Assembly (NCBI GenBank): GCA_036867785.1
Contig: CP145418.1
Location: 930,001-994,000, forward strand
DNA length: 64,000 nt
Reading direction: 5' to 3'
Source: Plasmodiophora brassicae
Lineage: Eukaryota > Endomyxa: Phytomyxea > Phytomyxea > Plasmodiophorida
The notes below the pieces were generated by a model, which did no database searches, was not told where the DNA came from, and saw nothing but the letters and a program-made list of their open reading frames with translations. Shown here in pieces: positions 8,326 to 19,086 of the stretch (position 1 is its first letter; each line of letters begins with the position of its first letter). The translations under genes and the position numbers were made by a program.

Positions 8326-10503
8326 ATGCCGCAGTGCCACTGGATCATCGTCATCATCGCCCTTGCTGGCAGGTCGTCGAGCGGGTCGGCGGCGGGCGAT
8401 GCGTCGAGGTTGCTGCGGGCGAGCGTGCTGATGGTGCAGTCGGTCGGCCAGTTCCAGTCGGGCGACGTACCGGGTGCCCTGTCGGGTTTCTCGGCCATGA
8501 TCGACGAGTACCCGGACGTCGTCGAGGGGTACGTCAACGCGGGCGCAGTGCTGGAATCCATCGGCAAGCGGGCCCAGGCTCGTGCCGTCTACGAGATGGC
8601 GCTGAAACGCGCTCCTAATACGACCATCGTGGAGGTGGCGACCTGCGGCCGTTTCGAAACGCTCCTCTGTCGCTTCCTGATGGTCGACAAGCAGCAGCGT
8701 AAGGTAGCGAACCCGCTGCACCACATGCGGGAAGACATCATGTCGCACCACGAAGGTCTGCAGAAGTGGGGCATCCGCAGCCCCATAACGGACATCGGCG
8801 CCATGATCGCCGCCCTGCACGACCCGCATCCCGACAACGCCATCATGGTGGACATGTGCACCAGGGCGGCGACCGCCGCTGACGACACTGGCTGGTCCGC
8901 CCTTGTCGACCTCGGCAAGATGCAGATCCTGATCAACGATTACGAGAGCGCCATCTCATCCCTGTCTAAAGCGAAATTCATACTTCGCCAGCAGAACGAC
9001 CCGAATCTGGCGTCCAAGGTCAACGAGATCACGGTGCTGCTAGACGAACTGTATCGCTCGCAGTACAGGCTGAACACCTACCGGGCGGAAGACGCCGACA
9101 GAGCACTTCGGTGCCAACGTGCGGCCGCCAGCAACCTGCCCGTTGCACGAAACATCCAGAACGTCGGCACCATCATGCTTTATTCGCGACCGCTAGACCC
9201 ACGCGCCCGAACGTACATCGACAAAGCCGGGCGCGTTCGCGTCGGCGAGGTCAACAAGGCGTTGCCGCAGTCCCAACGGCGCCGACACGTGCACCGATGG
9301 GAGGACATCGCCGATGATGTCGCTGTCCTGGCGACGGCACCGGAATTCGGTATTGCACCTGGCCAGGTGTACCGTGTTCGCGGGACGTCCGACGACCAGG
9401 AGTACATCGCGCTGTCGTACGGGGATCGAATCCCGGTCGCGTTCACCGAGCGTCAGCTGATCGTCGTGACGGTGACGAACGTGACGATGGAGGCGTCGAC
9501 CGGCGTTCTGTACAACGACGATGTCGTGTTCTTCGGGGCACACGCCCACATGGTCACCGACTACACGGGCGGGACACTGCCCCATCAGAAGGTCGTCGAC
9601 GTGCCCGGCACCGTCGTCTCGATCGACCCGTCCAACAAGCTCAACTACTACCACTGGACAACGGAGGGCCTGGCGGGCATTGCCCTGACGCTGCATTACT
9701 ACCCTGACGCGAGGATCATGCTGCCTGATAACGTGTTCGCGCGTGAAGCGCTCGACTTGTTCGATATCGACCCGGGCCGCGTGGTCTGGTACGACCCGAA
9801 GGCGCCAACGCGGGAGTCGCCGGGCGCTCAGCGGTACCGAATCGAGGCGCTGATGCGGGTGGACTGGAGGGATGTACCCGGTGGGCATGTGGTCGGCCCC
9901 GTCGACGACCCATGGCGCATTCACCAGCCGGCGGCCGCTGGCATCCGCCTGGCACGTCGCCATCTGCTGTCCAAGGTGCGGCACGAGGCGGGGCCGAAGG
10001 TCATCTACGTTTCCAGGGCCGATGCTGGATACATTCGGGTCGTGCAGGACGAGGAACGGTTGCTGAGGGCGTTACGGGCGATCGTCGGCCCCGGCTGCCT
10101 GCACGTGTTCGTCGCCGAACCCGGCAAGAAGCCGGGCGTCGACGCGCACGAGTCGAAGACGCTGCTGGAGCAGGTGGCGCTGTTCGCTTCCGCTGAGCTG
10201 GTGATCGGGCCGCACGGCGCCGGGCTGTCCAACATCATGTTCGCCAGGGACGGCTGTGACCTCGTGTACTTCCCGACGAACCCGATGGTGGACAATTGTT
10301 TCGCGCACCTGGCCGCCGCCGTGAACGCCCGCCTGCACCCGGTCGATGCCGTCACCGCCTACTACTTCGGCCCGTACCACCTGGACGACGCCAAGATCCA
10401 GGCCGTCGTCGACACGGTCACGCGCGTCATCCAATCCAGGGGATGGACCATTGGCAGCGTCTGCCCGACTAACGATGATGACGACGATATAAAAGACATA
10501 TAG
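8326..10503 (+). CDS. TPR-containing GT61-family glycosyltransferase, copy A
   Basis: The ATG at 8326 gives a 725-aa intronless protein beginning with a hydrophobic leader (MPQCHWIIVIIALAG). The frame is open further upstream through the minisatellite, but the second copy at 22425-24584 starts at the equivalent point. TPR-like helices occupy about residues 45-100 (GDVPGALSGFSAMIDEYPDV, then the AVLESIGKRAQARAVYEMAL segment). The C-terminal third is a GT61 (DUF563) domain with NYYHWTTEGL, HYYPDARIMLPDNVF, VIYVSRADAG and the hallmark VIGPHGAGLSN. The family transfers sugars such as xylose, arabinose or O-GlcNAc to glycans or glycoproteins in the secretory pathway; the donor here is unknown. About the last 480 residues are roughly 95% identical to copy B, whereas the N-terminal third is clearly more diverged. 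Its stop lies 35 bp from the convergent SUGCT gene. The tail is Asp-rich. Confidence 0.85.
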   Translation: MPQCHWIIVIIALAGRSSSGSAAGDASRLLRASVLMVQSVGQFQSGDVPGALSGFSAMIDEYPDVVEGYVNAGAVLESIGKRAQARAVYEMALKRAPNTTIVEVATCGRFETLLCRFLMVDKQQRKVANPLHHMREDIMSHHEGLQKWGIRSPITDIGAMIAALHDPHPDNAIMVDMCTRAATAADDTGWSALVDLGKMQILINDYESAISSLSKAKFILRQQNDPNLASKVNEITVLLDELYRSQYRLNTYRAEDADRALRCQRAAASNLPVARNIQNVGTIMLYSRPLDPRARTYIDKAGRVRVGEVNKALPQSQRRRHVHRWEDIADDVAVLATAPEFGIAPGQVYRVRGTSDDQEYIALSYGDRIPVAFTERQLIVVTVTNVTMEASTGVLYNDDVVFFGAHAHMVTDYTGGTLPHQKVVDVPGTVVSIDPSNKLNYYHWTTEGLAGIALTLHYYPDARIMLPDNVFAREALDLFDIDPGRVVWYDPKAPTRESPGAQRYRIEALMRVDWRDVPGGHVVGPVDDPWRIHQPAAAGIRLARRHLLSKVRHEAGPKVIYVSRADAGYIRVVQDEERLLRALRAIVGPGCLHVFVAEPGKKPGVDAHESKTLLEQVALFASAELVIGPHGAGLSNIMFARDGCDLVYFPTNPMVDNCFAHLAAAVNARLHPVDAVTAYYFGPYHLDDAKIQAVVDTVTRVIQSRGWTIGSVCPTNDDDDDIKDI

Positions 10504-10538
10504 TAATGCATTAAGCGTATAAGCTCATAAGGGGAGTA

Positions 10539-12169
10539 CTATAAAGCCTGGAAGGCAGACGTCTGTGTCAGCATTTCGTCGATCTGGTTAGCAGCGTAGC
10601 CGAGTTCAGCGAGAATCTCGCGGGTGTGCTGCCCAAGGCGAGGGGGTGGATATCGGGCGATCGTAGGCGTTGCCGACAGAGTAACAGGTGTACGCACCAT
10701 GCTTAGGCCCTGGATCAGTTGCACCATATCTGAACGAAGGGTCGCCTGTTCAGTGGCCTACCCAAGCAAGACGGACGCCTACCTAAATGACGGACCTGTT
10801 CGTCGTCGAACACTTCATCGATGCGGTTCACGGGCCCGCATGGGCATCCGGTGCCGGACAGCTTCGTTTCCACCTGAAGACACCCATGAACATCCACTTG
10901 CCTGGCGGCCGTATCAACCGTCGAATGACCTGAGTCGCAGTCATTGACCTCACAGCGTTTGAGATGCGGGATACGACATCGGAGCGATTAGCAACGCGAT
11001 CCGCGTTCGTGGGATGGCATTTGGCCAAATCGCTACCCGGGGGACTGTGTGTCAGCACAGAGGGCTGTGACGCGGATGCAGAACGTGTACCTTAAACCAA
11101 GGGCGTCGCAGAGGGCGCTGAATTGGACATCATTGCCGGCTCCAATCACAATCCATCGTCCATCAGCTGTGGGGAACGCCTGTCACATGCACAGGCTTAG
11201 GTCAGGCGGGAACTCGCGTATGCGCCCGGATGGACCTGGTAGGGAACGATGGATGCGTGCGCCGACCCAAGCGGCTCGGCAACTGCCCCTGCATTCAGGA
11301 ACGCGGTCGCAAGGTTGATCATGGAAGCGACCTGGACTTCCAGCAAAGACGTGGTGATGCGCTGTCCCTTTCCAGTTGACGACCGCGATATCAGCGCTGA
11401 TAGAATGGCGCCTTGTAGGATCCAGCCCGTACACAGATCGGTAACTGCCACGGCCACCTTCACAGGCGGACGGTCCCGGGCCTCGCCTGTCGCACCTGGC
11501 AAGTCCAACGGTAAGATCACGGTGGGTGAAGTGCGCCCTAGGCATCTCGCGTCCTACCCATGAGGCCGCCAGCGGCGGAAAGCACGACGTCGTACCCAGG
11601 AAGATGTGCCTTCGGTCCCGATTCCCCGTACCCGCTAATCGAAGCGTACACGAGTTTGGGATTCGTTTTCGACAAAGCGTCGTAGCCGAGCCCCATGCGG
11701 TCTACAGGCGTCGATCAGAGCTCGCTCGGACCCGTCTGGTCACACAGGGGACGCCGATCTACCGAGGACGCCAGGTAGGAAATTCTCCACTAGCACATCG
11801 CTGCGATTCGCCAAGCGCAGCACCGCGTCTCGGCCCGCATCCGTCTTCAGGTCCAGCACGATCGAGCGCTTGTTCCGGTTGGCGCACAGGAAGTACGTAC
11901 TGAACCGGTGGCCGGCATCATCGTCCACGAACGGCGGCCCCCATTCTACACGACACGCGAGGTCACGATCCGCCCTGCACCAATGCCATCGCCCGTCCGC
12001 GCTGACGTCGCGTGTCGTCGCCGGCGCCAGGCCGCTCGACCTTGACGACGTCGGCGCCGAAATCGCCCAGCGACTGCGTGCATATCGGCCCGGCCAGGAC
12101 GCGGCTCAGGTCGAGGACCCGAAGGCCGGCAAGCGCCCCCGTCGTCGAACTCCGTCGCTGCAATCCCAT
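10539..12169 (-). CDS. SUGCT: Succinate-hydroxymethylglutarate CoA-transferase-like (CaiB/BaiF, class III)
   Basis: Eight exons on the minus strand join across seven short introns to a class III CoA-transferase. Landmarks in order: [27 protein letters not shown] (intron 11946-12006), [59 protein letters not shown] with the likely catalytic Asp, [30 protein letters not shown], and the end [16 protein letters not shown]. The order and spacing follow SUGCT, a mitochondrial enzyme that moves CoA between succinyl-CoA and glutarate or hydroxymethylglutarate. The start at 12169 ([11 protein letters not shown]) gives a short basic, Ser/Thr-rich leader compatible with mitochondrial import. The last junction uses a 53-nt intron that joins RHL to DMVQLIQG. 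A 55-bp tandem duplication covers the start codon. The gene lies 148 bp downstream of BCS1 on the same strand. Confidence 0.88.
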
Positions 12170-12246
12170 GTCGACTGCGACAGGGGCCGGTCCCCGTCGT
12201 CGAACTCCGTCGCTGCAATCGCATGTCGACTGCGACAGGGGCCGCC
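12137..12246. repeat. 55-bp tandem duplication spanning the SUGCT start codon
   Basis: Two direct copies (12137-12191 and 12192-12246) differ at only about three positions. Each contains an ATG on the minus strand (at 12169 and about 12224). Because 55 is not a multiple of three, only the downstream ATG is in frame with SUGCT. The upstream one would open a different 92-codon frame ending at 11946. Confidence 0.85.
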
Positions 12247-12316
12247 GCCCCCCACGACGTGCTCCAAGCGCTGATGCCTTCACGCGGCAGGTTCGGGCAT
12301 GGGGAATCGGTCGTGT

Positions 12317-14105
12317 TTAGAACCCAGATCCGGGCTGCGGGTTGAACACCAATCGGTCGACGTCATGGGCGCTGAGACGGCGGACGGGTCGGTGCTGCTG
12401 GGGAGTTTCGGCGTCAGGCGACGGCTGGGCGTCGTCGACCGGGCGGCCGTGATGGTCGAATGCGTCGACGGCCAGCCGGTCGACCTGTCGGATGGCGTCT
12501 TCGGGGGACGATTTAAATTGTAGGAGGTGGCCTTGCAGGGTGGCCATGCTGAACGGCGTCGGCGCCATTGCCAATCTATCGGCGAACTCAGTGGGCAGAG
12601 GTGAGTCGGCCGGCAGGTTCGGGTAAAACGTCGCGAATAACCGCCTGGCTTGCGCCTTCGTCCCGGATCCGATCAGCTGAACGAAATCGACACGTCCTGC
12701 AGATGCGATTTAAGCATGTCGCGTATAGCTTTCATGACGACACAAGCGCACCTGGCCGCATCAGTGCGGGGTCGAGACGTTCGATGAAGTTGGTTGTCAT
12801 GAAGATCAGGCGCTCCTCAGATGAGGACACGCCATCAAGCGTGTTCAGAAGGCCGCTGAACGTGACCAGGCTTCGGCTGTCATGCGCCGCCGATCGCTTC
12901 ACGAAGGCGGCGTCGATATCTGTTGGGCGGAAGTAAGCGTCAACGGCGACGGTGCACACGCAGGTGGATACCTTCAAGTAGAACAATGCACCGCTGAGGG
13001 ACGTTGCTCAAGGCCAGCGCAAGACGGTCATCGGTCATGTCGCGATCGGACACGCTCAGGATGCAGATGTCGTAGTTCAAGTACCCAGCAAGCGCAAAGA
13101 TGAACGATGTCTTGCCGCCACCAGGCGGGCCGTGCAGAAGGTAGCCGCGTCGATACGGGATACCGCGCTCATAATACCAGGACGCAGACTGACGCCATTC
13201 TTCCACATCGCCGACGATTCGCTCGGCAATGCCGTCGTCGAGGATCACAGAGCCCAGCGGCCGCTTCGATCGAGCTAGAAACCGTTCGAATCAGTGCGAA
13301 CCCTCAGTCTGGATCGGCAGCGCCTACCGTGCCCGAATGGCCTCCATTCCGTCCCCCAGCTAGTATATATGACTGTCCGACCTTCGTCCTTAGCCAACGC
13401 TTGCGCCCTTGCATTTTCCAGCAAACGATCGAACACGTTCGTGTCCCTGTGCAAACGGCATTACGCTCCAACGCCTGCCCGGGTAACTCGGCACTGGACC
13501 TTCCCAAGCAGGTCAGCACGACCTTCTCCCAGGGCGCACCATTGTCCAGGGCGACGGATCCATGATGGCGCTCGCGTTCAACCCATATCCATCTGCCATC
13601 GTCAAAGAAGATGTGCCGCCCGGGACCGGGGACCTGGCGGAACGTTCAGCAATTGAACATGTACACACAGGGCCGACCCCGGCTTACCTTCTCGAACCGT
13701 GTGACAGTGCTTCCATCGTTACGCTTGTCGCGAACGGTGCAGACCGTTAAGTGCTGTGTGCGGCGACCTCGACTGCTTAACCAGTTCAGCACCTGCAGAC
13801 CGTTCATCGTATTCAGACGCATGGACGCGATCGAAAGCGGATCGGTATTCACCCAAGGGTAGCTGGCATCCTTGGACGTAACTTCCAGCGACATCAGCAA
13901 ATGTCGCCTGGCCAGCGCGGCGCCGACCGTCAACCCCCGCCGACCCAATGCCTACACACACACACACGCATGCACACAGTCAGCAGAGGAGCGCTGCCAG
14001 CGACCCGCCGGACAGCGATTGTACAGCCAGGGTGCCGACGAGCGCCAGGCCCATGCCGCCCTGGAAGACGGGCGTGTCGGCGACATTGACCAAGTCCCAG
14101 CCCAT
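12317..14105 (-). CDS. BCS1: Mitochondrial chaperone BCS1 (AAA ATPase)
   Basis: BCS1 threads the folded Rieske iron-sulfur protein across the inner mitochondrial membrane into complex III. The gene starts at ATG 14105 ([12 protein letters not shown]). Exon 1 encodes the glycine-rich transmembrane segment and is joined over a 73-nt intron (13952-14024, containing a CA/TG microsatellite) to [20 protein letters not shown]. Then come the BCS1-specific N-domain ([20 protein letters not shown]), [25 protein letters not shown], Walker [10 protein letters not shown], Walker B CIVLLE-DIDAAF (split by an intron), [10 protein letters not shown], sensor IFMTTN and the arginine finger [11 protein letters not shown]. 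The C-terminal helical domain ends at 12317. At least six introns of ordinary short size are needed. It is divergent from the hypothetical gene at 14411. Confidence 0.9.
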
Positions 14106-14410
14106 CGGCTCAGCCGCACTCCGGCGCCCCGTAATACGACCGAAATGGACGTTGACGACCACGTTCTCTGTCCCGCGCTCGCTACCTGTCGCTACGCCGC
14201 CCCATCCCGCCGACACGAACCATTCATTCGCTTCAGGTAAACGCGGGAATCCACAGACCTCGTCATAGATGCCTCCCAGACGATGACGTGGTGAACGCGT
14301 CGGCGACGTTGCTGGCGGATCGGGAAGTGAAAGGTTATCGGACGCGTCGGCCGGCGCGTACCCGGCAAAACCATGAAACAGGTCGGAGTCGGGACGACGT
14401 GCAATTCGCA

Positions 14411-14914
14411 ATGACCGGTCGGGAAGGCGGGCGACAGGGCGAGGGCAGTGGGCGCCCGTTGCCCATGACGCAGCTGAGGAGGGACCCGACGTTCCTGCAG
14501 CCCATGCTCGAGAAGGTCGTCAAGAACGTGGACAGGAAGCACGGGTACGGGTATGGTCGCAGCAACGACGACACCGTGCTTCGCGATACGTTTGGCAACA
14601 GGGTTTATGTCGGCCATACGGAGACGGAATGCTGGCGCTCGGAGGTCCTTGATCTTCTGAAACGCCAGCAGGAGGATTCGGTCGAGATCGACGACATCGA
14701 TAAGGGCCGGCTGTTCTACACCCTGCAGAAGGTGGACGGCGTCTGGATCCTGATCCAGACCTGCATCGACTTGCACGGCGACGCCGGCTTCTTCACTGAC
14801 TACATCGTCGTCGACGATTTCGACAAGCTGCACGACCATATCAAGGACCTCGACATTGACGATGATTCGACGTCGGAAGACGGCGACGATCAGCCAGGCA
14901 GCGAACACGACTGA
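14411..14914 (+). CDS. Hypothetical protein with acidic tail
   Basis: The ATG at 14411 opens a 167-aa frame (MTGREGGRQG); the frame is open upstream only from non-ATG codons. The central part is well ordered (FLQPMLEKVVKNVDRKHGYG, then LFYTLQKVDGVWILIQ and DLHGDAGFFTDYIVVDDFDK). The last 30 residues are almost all Asp, Ser and Glu. No signal peptide or membrane segment is visible. Nothing was recognised; the acidic tail suggests a nuclear or chaperone-type protein, which is a guess. It is divergently arranged with BCS1. Confidence 0.6.
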   Translation: MTGREGGRQGEGSGRPLPMTQLRRDPTFLQPMLEKVVKNVDRKHGYGYGRSNDDTVLRDTFGNRVYVGHTETECWRSEVLDLLKRQQEDSVEIDDIDKGRLFYTLQKVDGVWILIQTCIDLHGDAGFFTDYIVVDDFDKLHDHIKDLDIDDDSTSEDGDDQPGSEHD

Positions 14915-15079
14915 GCCACAGGGGCGGGCTCCCACTCGAGACCAGGTCGAAACGATAGCGCGTCCAACAAGGCGGCGACGTCTCACCCGAAGCGCCTCAA
15001 ACAGGGCAGTCGTTTGCTATTTACAGACGTCGACAGCACTCTAAATTCGGGTTATGCCACCACCGTCCCAATTCGTCAA

Positions 15080-15799
15080 ATGGTGAAGATCGCGTTAGCG
15101 CTGGTCGCCGTACCGCTAGTGCTGCTCATCAGCAGGGCTCATTCAGCAGACGGCCGTGAACCTGCACCCGATGCCAACGAAGCGCCCTCCAGAGGAATAC
15201 ATCAACGACGAGCCCAACTCCTGGTGTACGCAGCAGCAACGATGCTGAGCCCATCTGCCATGGTCACCGCCGCATCGGCGTACCTGAACGACCACCCGTA
15301 CTACTACGATGCTGGCACGCTGAACCCAATTCTGGGGCCACTGCGACTCTACAGGTCCTGCATCGCCTTCTACAGGCGCCGGTACGAGTCCGCCAACGAA
15401 GGCATCTGGATCGGACGACGAGTACTGAACATGGACTACCCGGCAGGCGTCAGCCTGCTGGCCGGGGCCGATGTCTACCACTGGGAGATTGCATTCAACG
15501 GCGTCATGTACAATTTCGTGGACGGACGTAACCACGTTGCACACGTACGTGTCCATGCAGTCGACGATGAGCAAGGGCGGCAGTTTGAATTCCATAAGAT
15601 CACCGGGCATCCGATCGTTCGTAGCGCTGGGGAGATCGAGCAGTACGCGCACACGTACGCCGGACGATGCGGCCCATTTCACATTCTGACCAACAACTGC
15701 CAGCGCCTCGTCCTCGCCATGTACCAGTTCGCCACCGGCTTGCCGCGAACACGATCTGACGCACACGTTCGCATGTCCATGCCGAACCTTCTCTTCTGA
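15080..15799 (+). CDS. Secreted permuted-papain-fold (LRAT/PPPDE-like) protein
   Basis: The ATG at 15080 gives a clear signal peptide (MVKIALALVAVPLVLLISRA) and a 239-aa protein. The C-terminal half has the His-then-Cys order typical of circularly permuted papain-like folds: YHWEIAFNGVMYNF, and some 75 residues later FHILTNNCQRLVLAMY. The NNCQ motif with an upstream histidine is shared by LRAT-like and PPPDE-like families (thiol peptidases or acyltransferases). The secretory leader implies action in the endomembrane lumen or outside the cell. No introns are needed. The substrate is unknown and family assignment rests on these two motifs only. Confidence 0.6.
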   Translation: MVKIALALVAVPLVLLISRAHSADGREPAPDANEAPSRGIHQRRAQLLVYAAATMLSPSAMVTAASAYLNDHPYYYDAGTLNPILGPLRLYRSCIAFYRRRYESANEGIWIGRRVLNMDYPAGVSLLAGADVYHWEIAFNGVMYNFVDGRNHVAHVRVHAVDDEQGRQFEFHKITGHPIVRSAGEIEQYAHTYAGRCGPFHILTNNCQRLVLAMYQFATGLPRTRSDAHVRMSMPNLLF

Positions 15800-15904
15800 C
15801 GCCCTTCATACCCAGAAATGAATCTTGCTTCGGCATGTGGGACCGGCGACCGGTTCCGTCCTCCGACCCCGCCTCCGACAGCCCATTCATTTCGACCAGC
15901 GACC

Positions 15905-18900
15905 ATGTCGAGCGGCAAGTCGTACGCATCCGTTATCGGCATCGGCACGTCTCGTGGATTGCATCGGGTCGTATGCCAGACTGCTGACGCGGCCACGTTG
16001 CAGATTTCGGTACCGGAGGCTATGCTGTCGCCATAGCGTTCAAGAAATCGACCGGCAACATATGCGTCCTGGAAAGCGAGCCAAAGAACGGCCAGCCAGT
16101 TCGTAAGAACAGGTGTCTGGTGATTGTATTCCATGGGTGACGCAGGGACGTCTGATCGCATGGATCGAACACAGCTGCGCTGTGCTGGCCAGACGTGATA
16201 GTTCAGGGGCCATGTCGCTGGTGAGCATTGGATACGACGCCCTGTCCGAATTCGCAGAGATGGAGGACGACGACAGGAGCAGTGTGCTGCTGTTTCCAAG
16301 CGTGAAGATGGACCTGTACAAGGGCGACGACACGGCGGCGACTTCTGCTGTTAACGGCGAACGCGTCCCGGCGTCCGATGTCGTAGAGATGGCTTTGAGT
16401 GAGATTCGTCGCCAGGCCATGGTCTTTTTCAGGAAGGTGTCTGGAACGGAAACAGCGAGCATCCTGTGGGTGCTTACTGTTCCAGCGATTTGGTACGAGT
16501 CCTGGCTTCGCCCGTTCAGCGTCGACTTATAGCACGATGCATGTCAGGACGGACGCGTCCAAGCAGGTCATGAGGCAGGCGGCTATCAAAGGTGATCATT
16601 CTGTGATGGAGTCGGTTTCGTTGACTGACCTTGCATTTGTGCAGCCGGAATCCCTGATGCGAACCTGATTCTCGCTCTGGAACCCGAAGCGGCATCGATG
16701 TTCTGCCAAAAGGGCGCGAGCCCCGACGCCATTCCTTCTCCCATGAATCCGGACGATTCGTACATGGTGGTCGATGCCGGAACGGGAACAGTTGACATCA
16801 CTGTCCACCAGCTCAACAATTGTGGAAAGCTCCAGGATATCGTGTAGGCAGAAATGATTGCATTCCAGATTGTCGCCACCCGCTTATGGGCTCGTTGCAG
16901 TGTTCCGCAAGGTGGACCGTGGGGATCTCGCGAAATCGACAAAGAGTTCGTTGCGCTGCTTGAAGAAGTGTTTGGCGAATCAACGATCCGAGGATTTATG
17001 GAAGAGGCGCCGGCCGATTATCTCGAGCTGTTAAAGCACTTTGAGAGCGTGAAGATTCGGGCGGATCTGGGAACGAAAAAGTCAACGACGATCAACATGG
17101 GACGGAAACTGCTCTTCTTCGCCACCGAGGGCGATGACGACATCGCTAACGCCAATGATCGAAAGCTCCCCGATGGGGTCGGTATTGATGAGCGTTTTGG
17201 ATACCTAATCCTGTCTGAGGAGAAGCTCCGGGATCTGTACAAACCCGCCATCACGAACATTTGCAATCTCATAGCAAGGTTAACCGATGAGGTTGCTGAG
17301 CCGAACCTGTGCTGATTTCCCAACACAGCATTTTAAATGAAGAGCAGGTTCGAGAGACCTGCCGGACGCTGTACCTCGTTGGAGGATTTGGTGCGTCGCC
17401 GTTCCTGGAGGAAGCGATTCGGGACGTCGTCAGCGAAAGCAGACTCAACATCAACATCCTGAGGCCCGTCGACCCTTGCAGTATGAAATACGTGATCTGC
17501 GACGTGTTCCCAGGCTGACCCCAGTGCGGTGTAGCGGCTGTGGTCAAAGGCGCTGTCCTGTACGGCCAGTTCCCCGAGGCGCTATCATCGCGTCTTTGCC
17601 AGAACAACATTGGCATCTGCGTCACAGTGCCATACGATGATGCATTGCACGACAAGGATCACGCATCCAACACTACCATTGGCGGTACGCGCTGGTGCAC
17701 TGCCGCCCTCGACATGCTGGTACGATGCGGTCAACGGGTCCGCGCCAACCAGGTGCTGTTGCCATTGAGGTATTCAAACGGCACCGTCTGATCGTCGGTG
17801 TTGCAGGCGATGGTCTTTCAGTACAAGCGCGTGTCGGAAGACCAGAACGTGTCCGTCGTCCGGCTGTATCAGTCCGATGGCCCAGACGCCAAGTTCATAA
17901 CGGACGTCGGCGTTCGCCCCATCGGGGAACTCCTGGTCGTCACGCCGCAGTCTGCGACAACGGACACGATCCAGGTCCAGCTCCAGTTCGGCTCGACCGA
18001 GATCCAGGCGACCGCAGCAACAGGTGACGGCAAGCCTGTCAAATGCTCCTTGGACTTCGGCAAAGTTGGCTTGTCTCATCGCCCGCATTTGTCGCAATCC
18101 TTCGTTCCAGTTGGTATGACAGCACCTAACAATTTGTATAATGAACCCGGCGTAACGACCGTTGGTTAGACGTCTGCTTCGTCATGGATTGCACAGGGTC
18201 CATGGCAGAGTGGATCGACGCGGCCAAGAACCAGCTGTTCGGCATCGCTGACAGAGTCATGAAGAACCTGGCGCAGCGCGATGAGATTTGCCTGTTCAGG
18301 TGCGCATTCGTCGCCTATCGGGATTTCTGTGACGGACCCGCCGATCGCCTCGACCACATCGATTTCAGCTCGAACATCGACGAGGTGCGGGACTTCATCA
18401 CTCAGCAGCGAGCCTTTGGAGGTGGTGATGGGTAAGACGGTTGCACTTGTTGGAAATGCCTCTCTCTTATCGTGAAGAACAACAGACCAGAAGACCTTTT
18501 GGGAGGATTGGACAGGGCGTCGACTTTGAACTGGATGGCCAACCACAACCGGTTCCTGGTTCTGGTGGCTGATGCCCCTTGTCATGGAACGGATTATTCA
18601 GGGACGGATAGCGGTGACTCGTTCCCTGCGGTAACAAATCGGGAGCGGTCTGTTAGTCACTCGTCGACACTGAATCGTTTCAGGGCAACCCGGACGGGTT
18701 GACGCCCGAGTCTGTATTCGACGCCCTGCGTCACCTCAACCTGCAGATCATCTTTACGAAGATCACGAACCACACGGACCTGATGATCTCGATGTTCAAG
18801 ACGACGCACCCGATTCGGGAGGTCCACATGGACGAGACGAACTGCGTCTCCCAGTTCGGCCGCACGCTGTCCAGCGAGATCGTCGGGCACATCCGGCGAC

Positions 18901-18911
18901 GGGAAAACTGA
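15905..18911 (+). CDS. HSPA12-type Hsp70 fused to a von Willebrand A domain
   Basis: Starting MSSGKSYASVIGI at 15905, ten or more short introns join an Hsp70-like ATPase of the HSPA12 type: GTGGYAVAIAFKKSTG, AVNGERVPASDVVEMAL, WVLTVPAIW-TDASKQVMRQAA (intron 16493-16547), LILALEPEAAS, VDAGTGTVDITVHQL, GGPWGSREIDKEF, LYLVGGFGASPFLEE and PDAKFITDVGVRPIGEL. A phase-1 intron at 18114-18169 then joins SFVPV to DVCFVMDCTGSMAEWI, a vWA MIDAS motif (DxTxS variant), followed by GGGDGPEDLLGGL, LVLVADAPCHG and an end at 18911. Frames agree at each junction checked in detail (16113-16174, 16493-16547, 16592-16644, 18114-18169); one exon boundary near 17281-17335 is unresolved. The first junction fits the family best (GID-FGTGG) if it uses a GC-AG intron, 15945-16003. 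The predicted role is cytosolic chaperone or scaffold; the two-domain combination is unusual. The alternative is two adjacent genes. Confidence 0.75.
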
Positions 18912-18943
18912 CCGGTCGTGCGCGCTGCACGGAACTGGGCAGC

Positions 18944-18960
18944 ATGTGTGTGTGTGTGTG
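18944..18960. repeat. TG microsatellite
   Basis: A run of about eight TG dinucleotides lies just 3' of the Hsp70-vWA gene, in the short gap before TFIP11. Confidence 0.8.
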
Positions 18961-19086
18961 TACAAGCCGCATAACGTGATCGTGGGCATGACCCCATCCC
19001 ATTCGACGGTTAGGTAGTATACTCGGGATAAGTACTTAAGTAGGTAGCTGCAGCGGTGCCACGGAGTTGCGCACGTAGCTCGCCAC

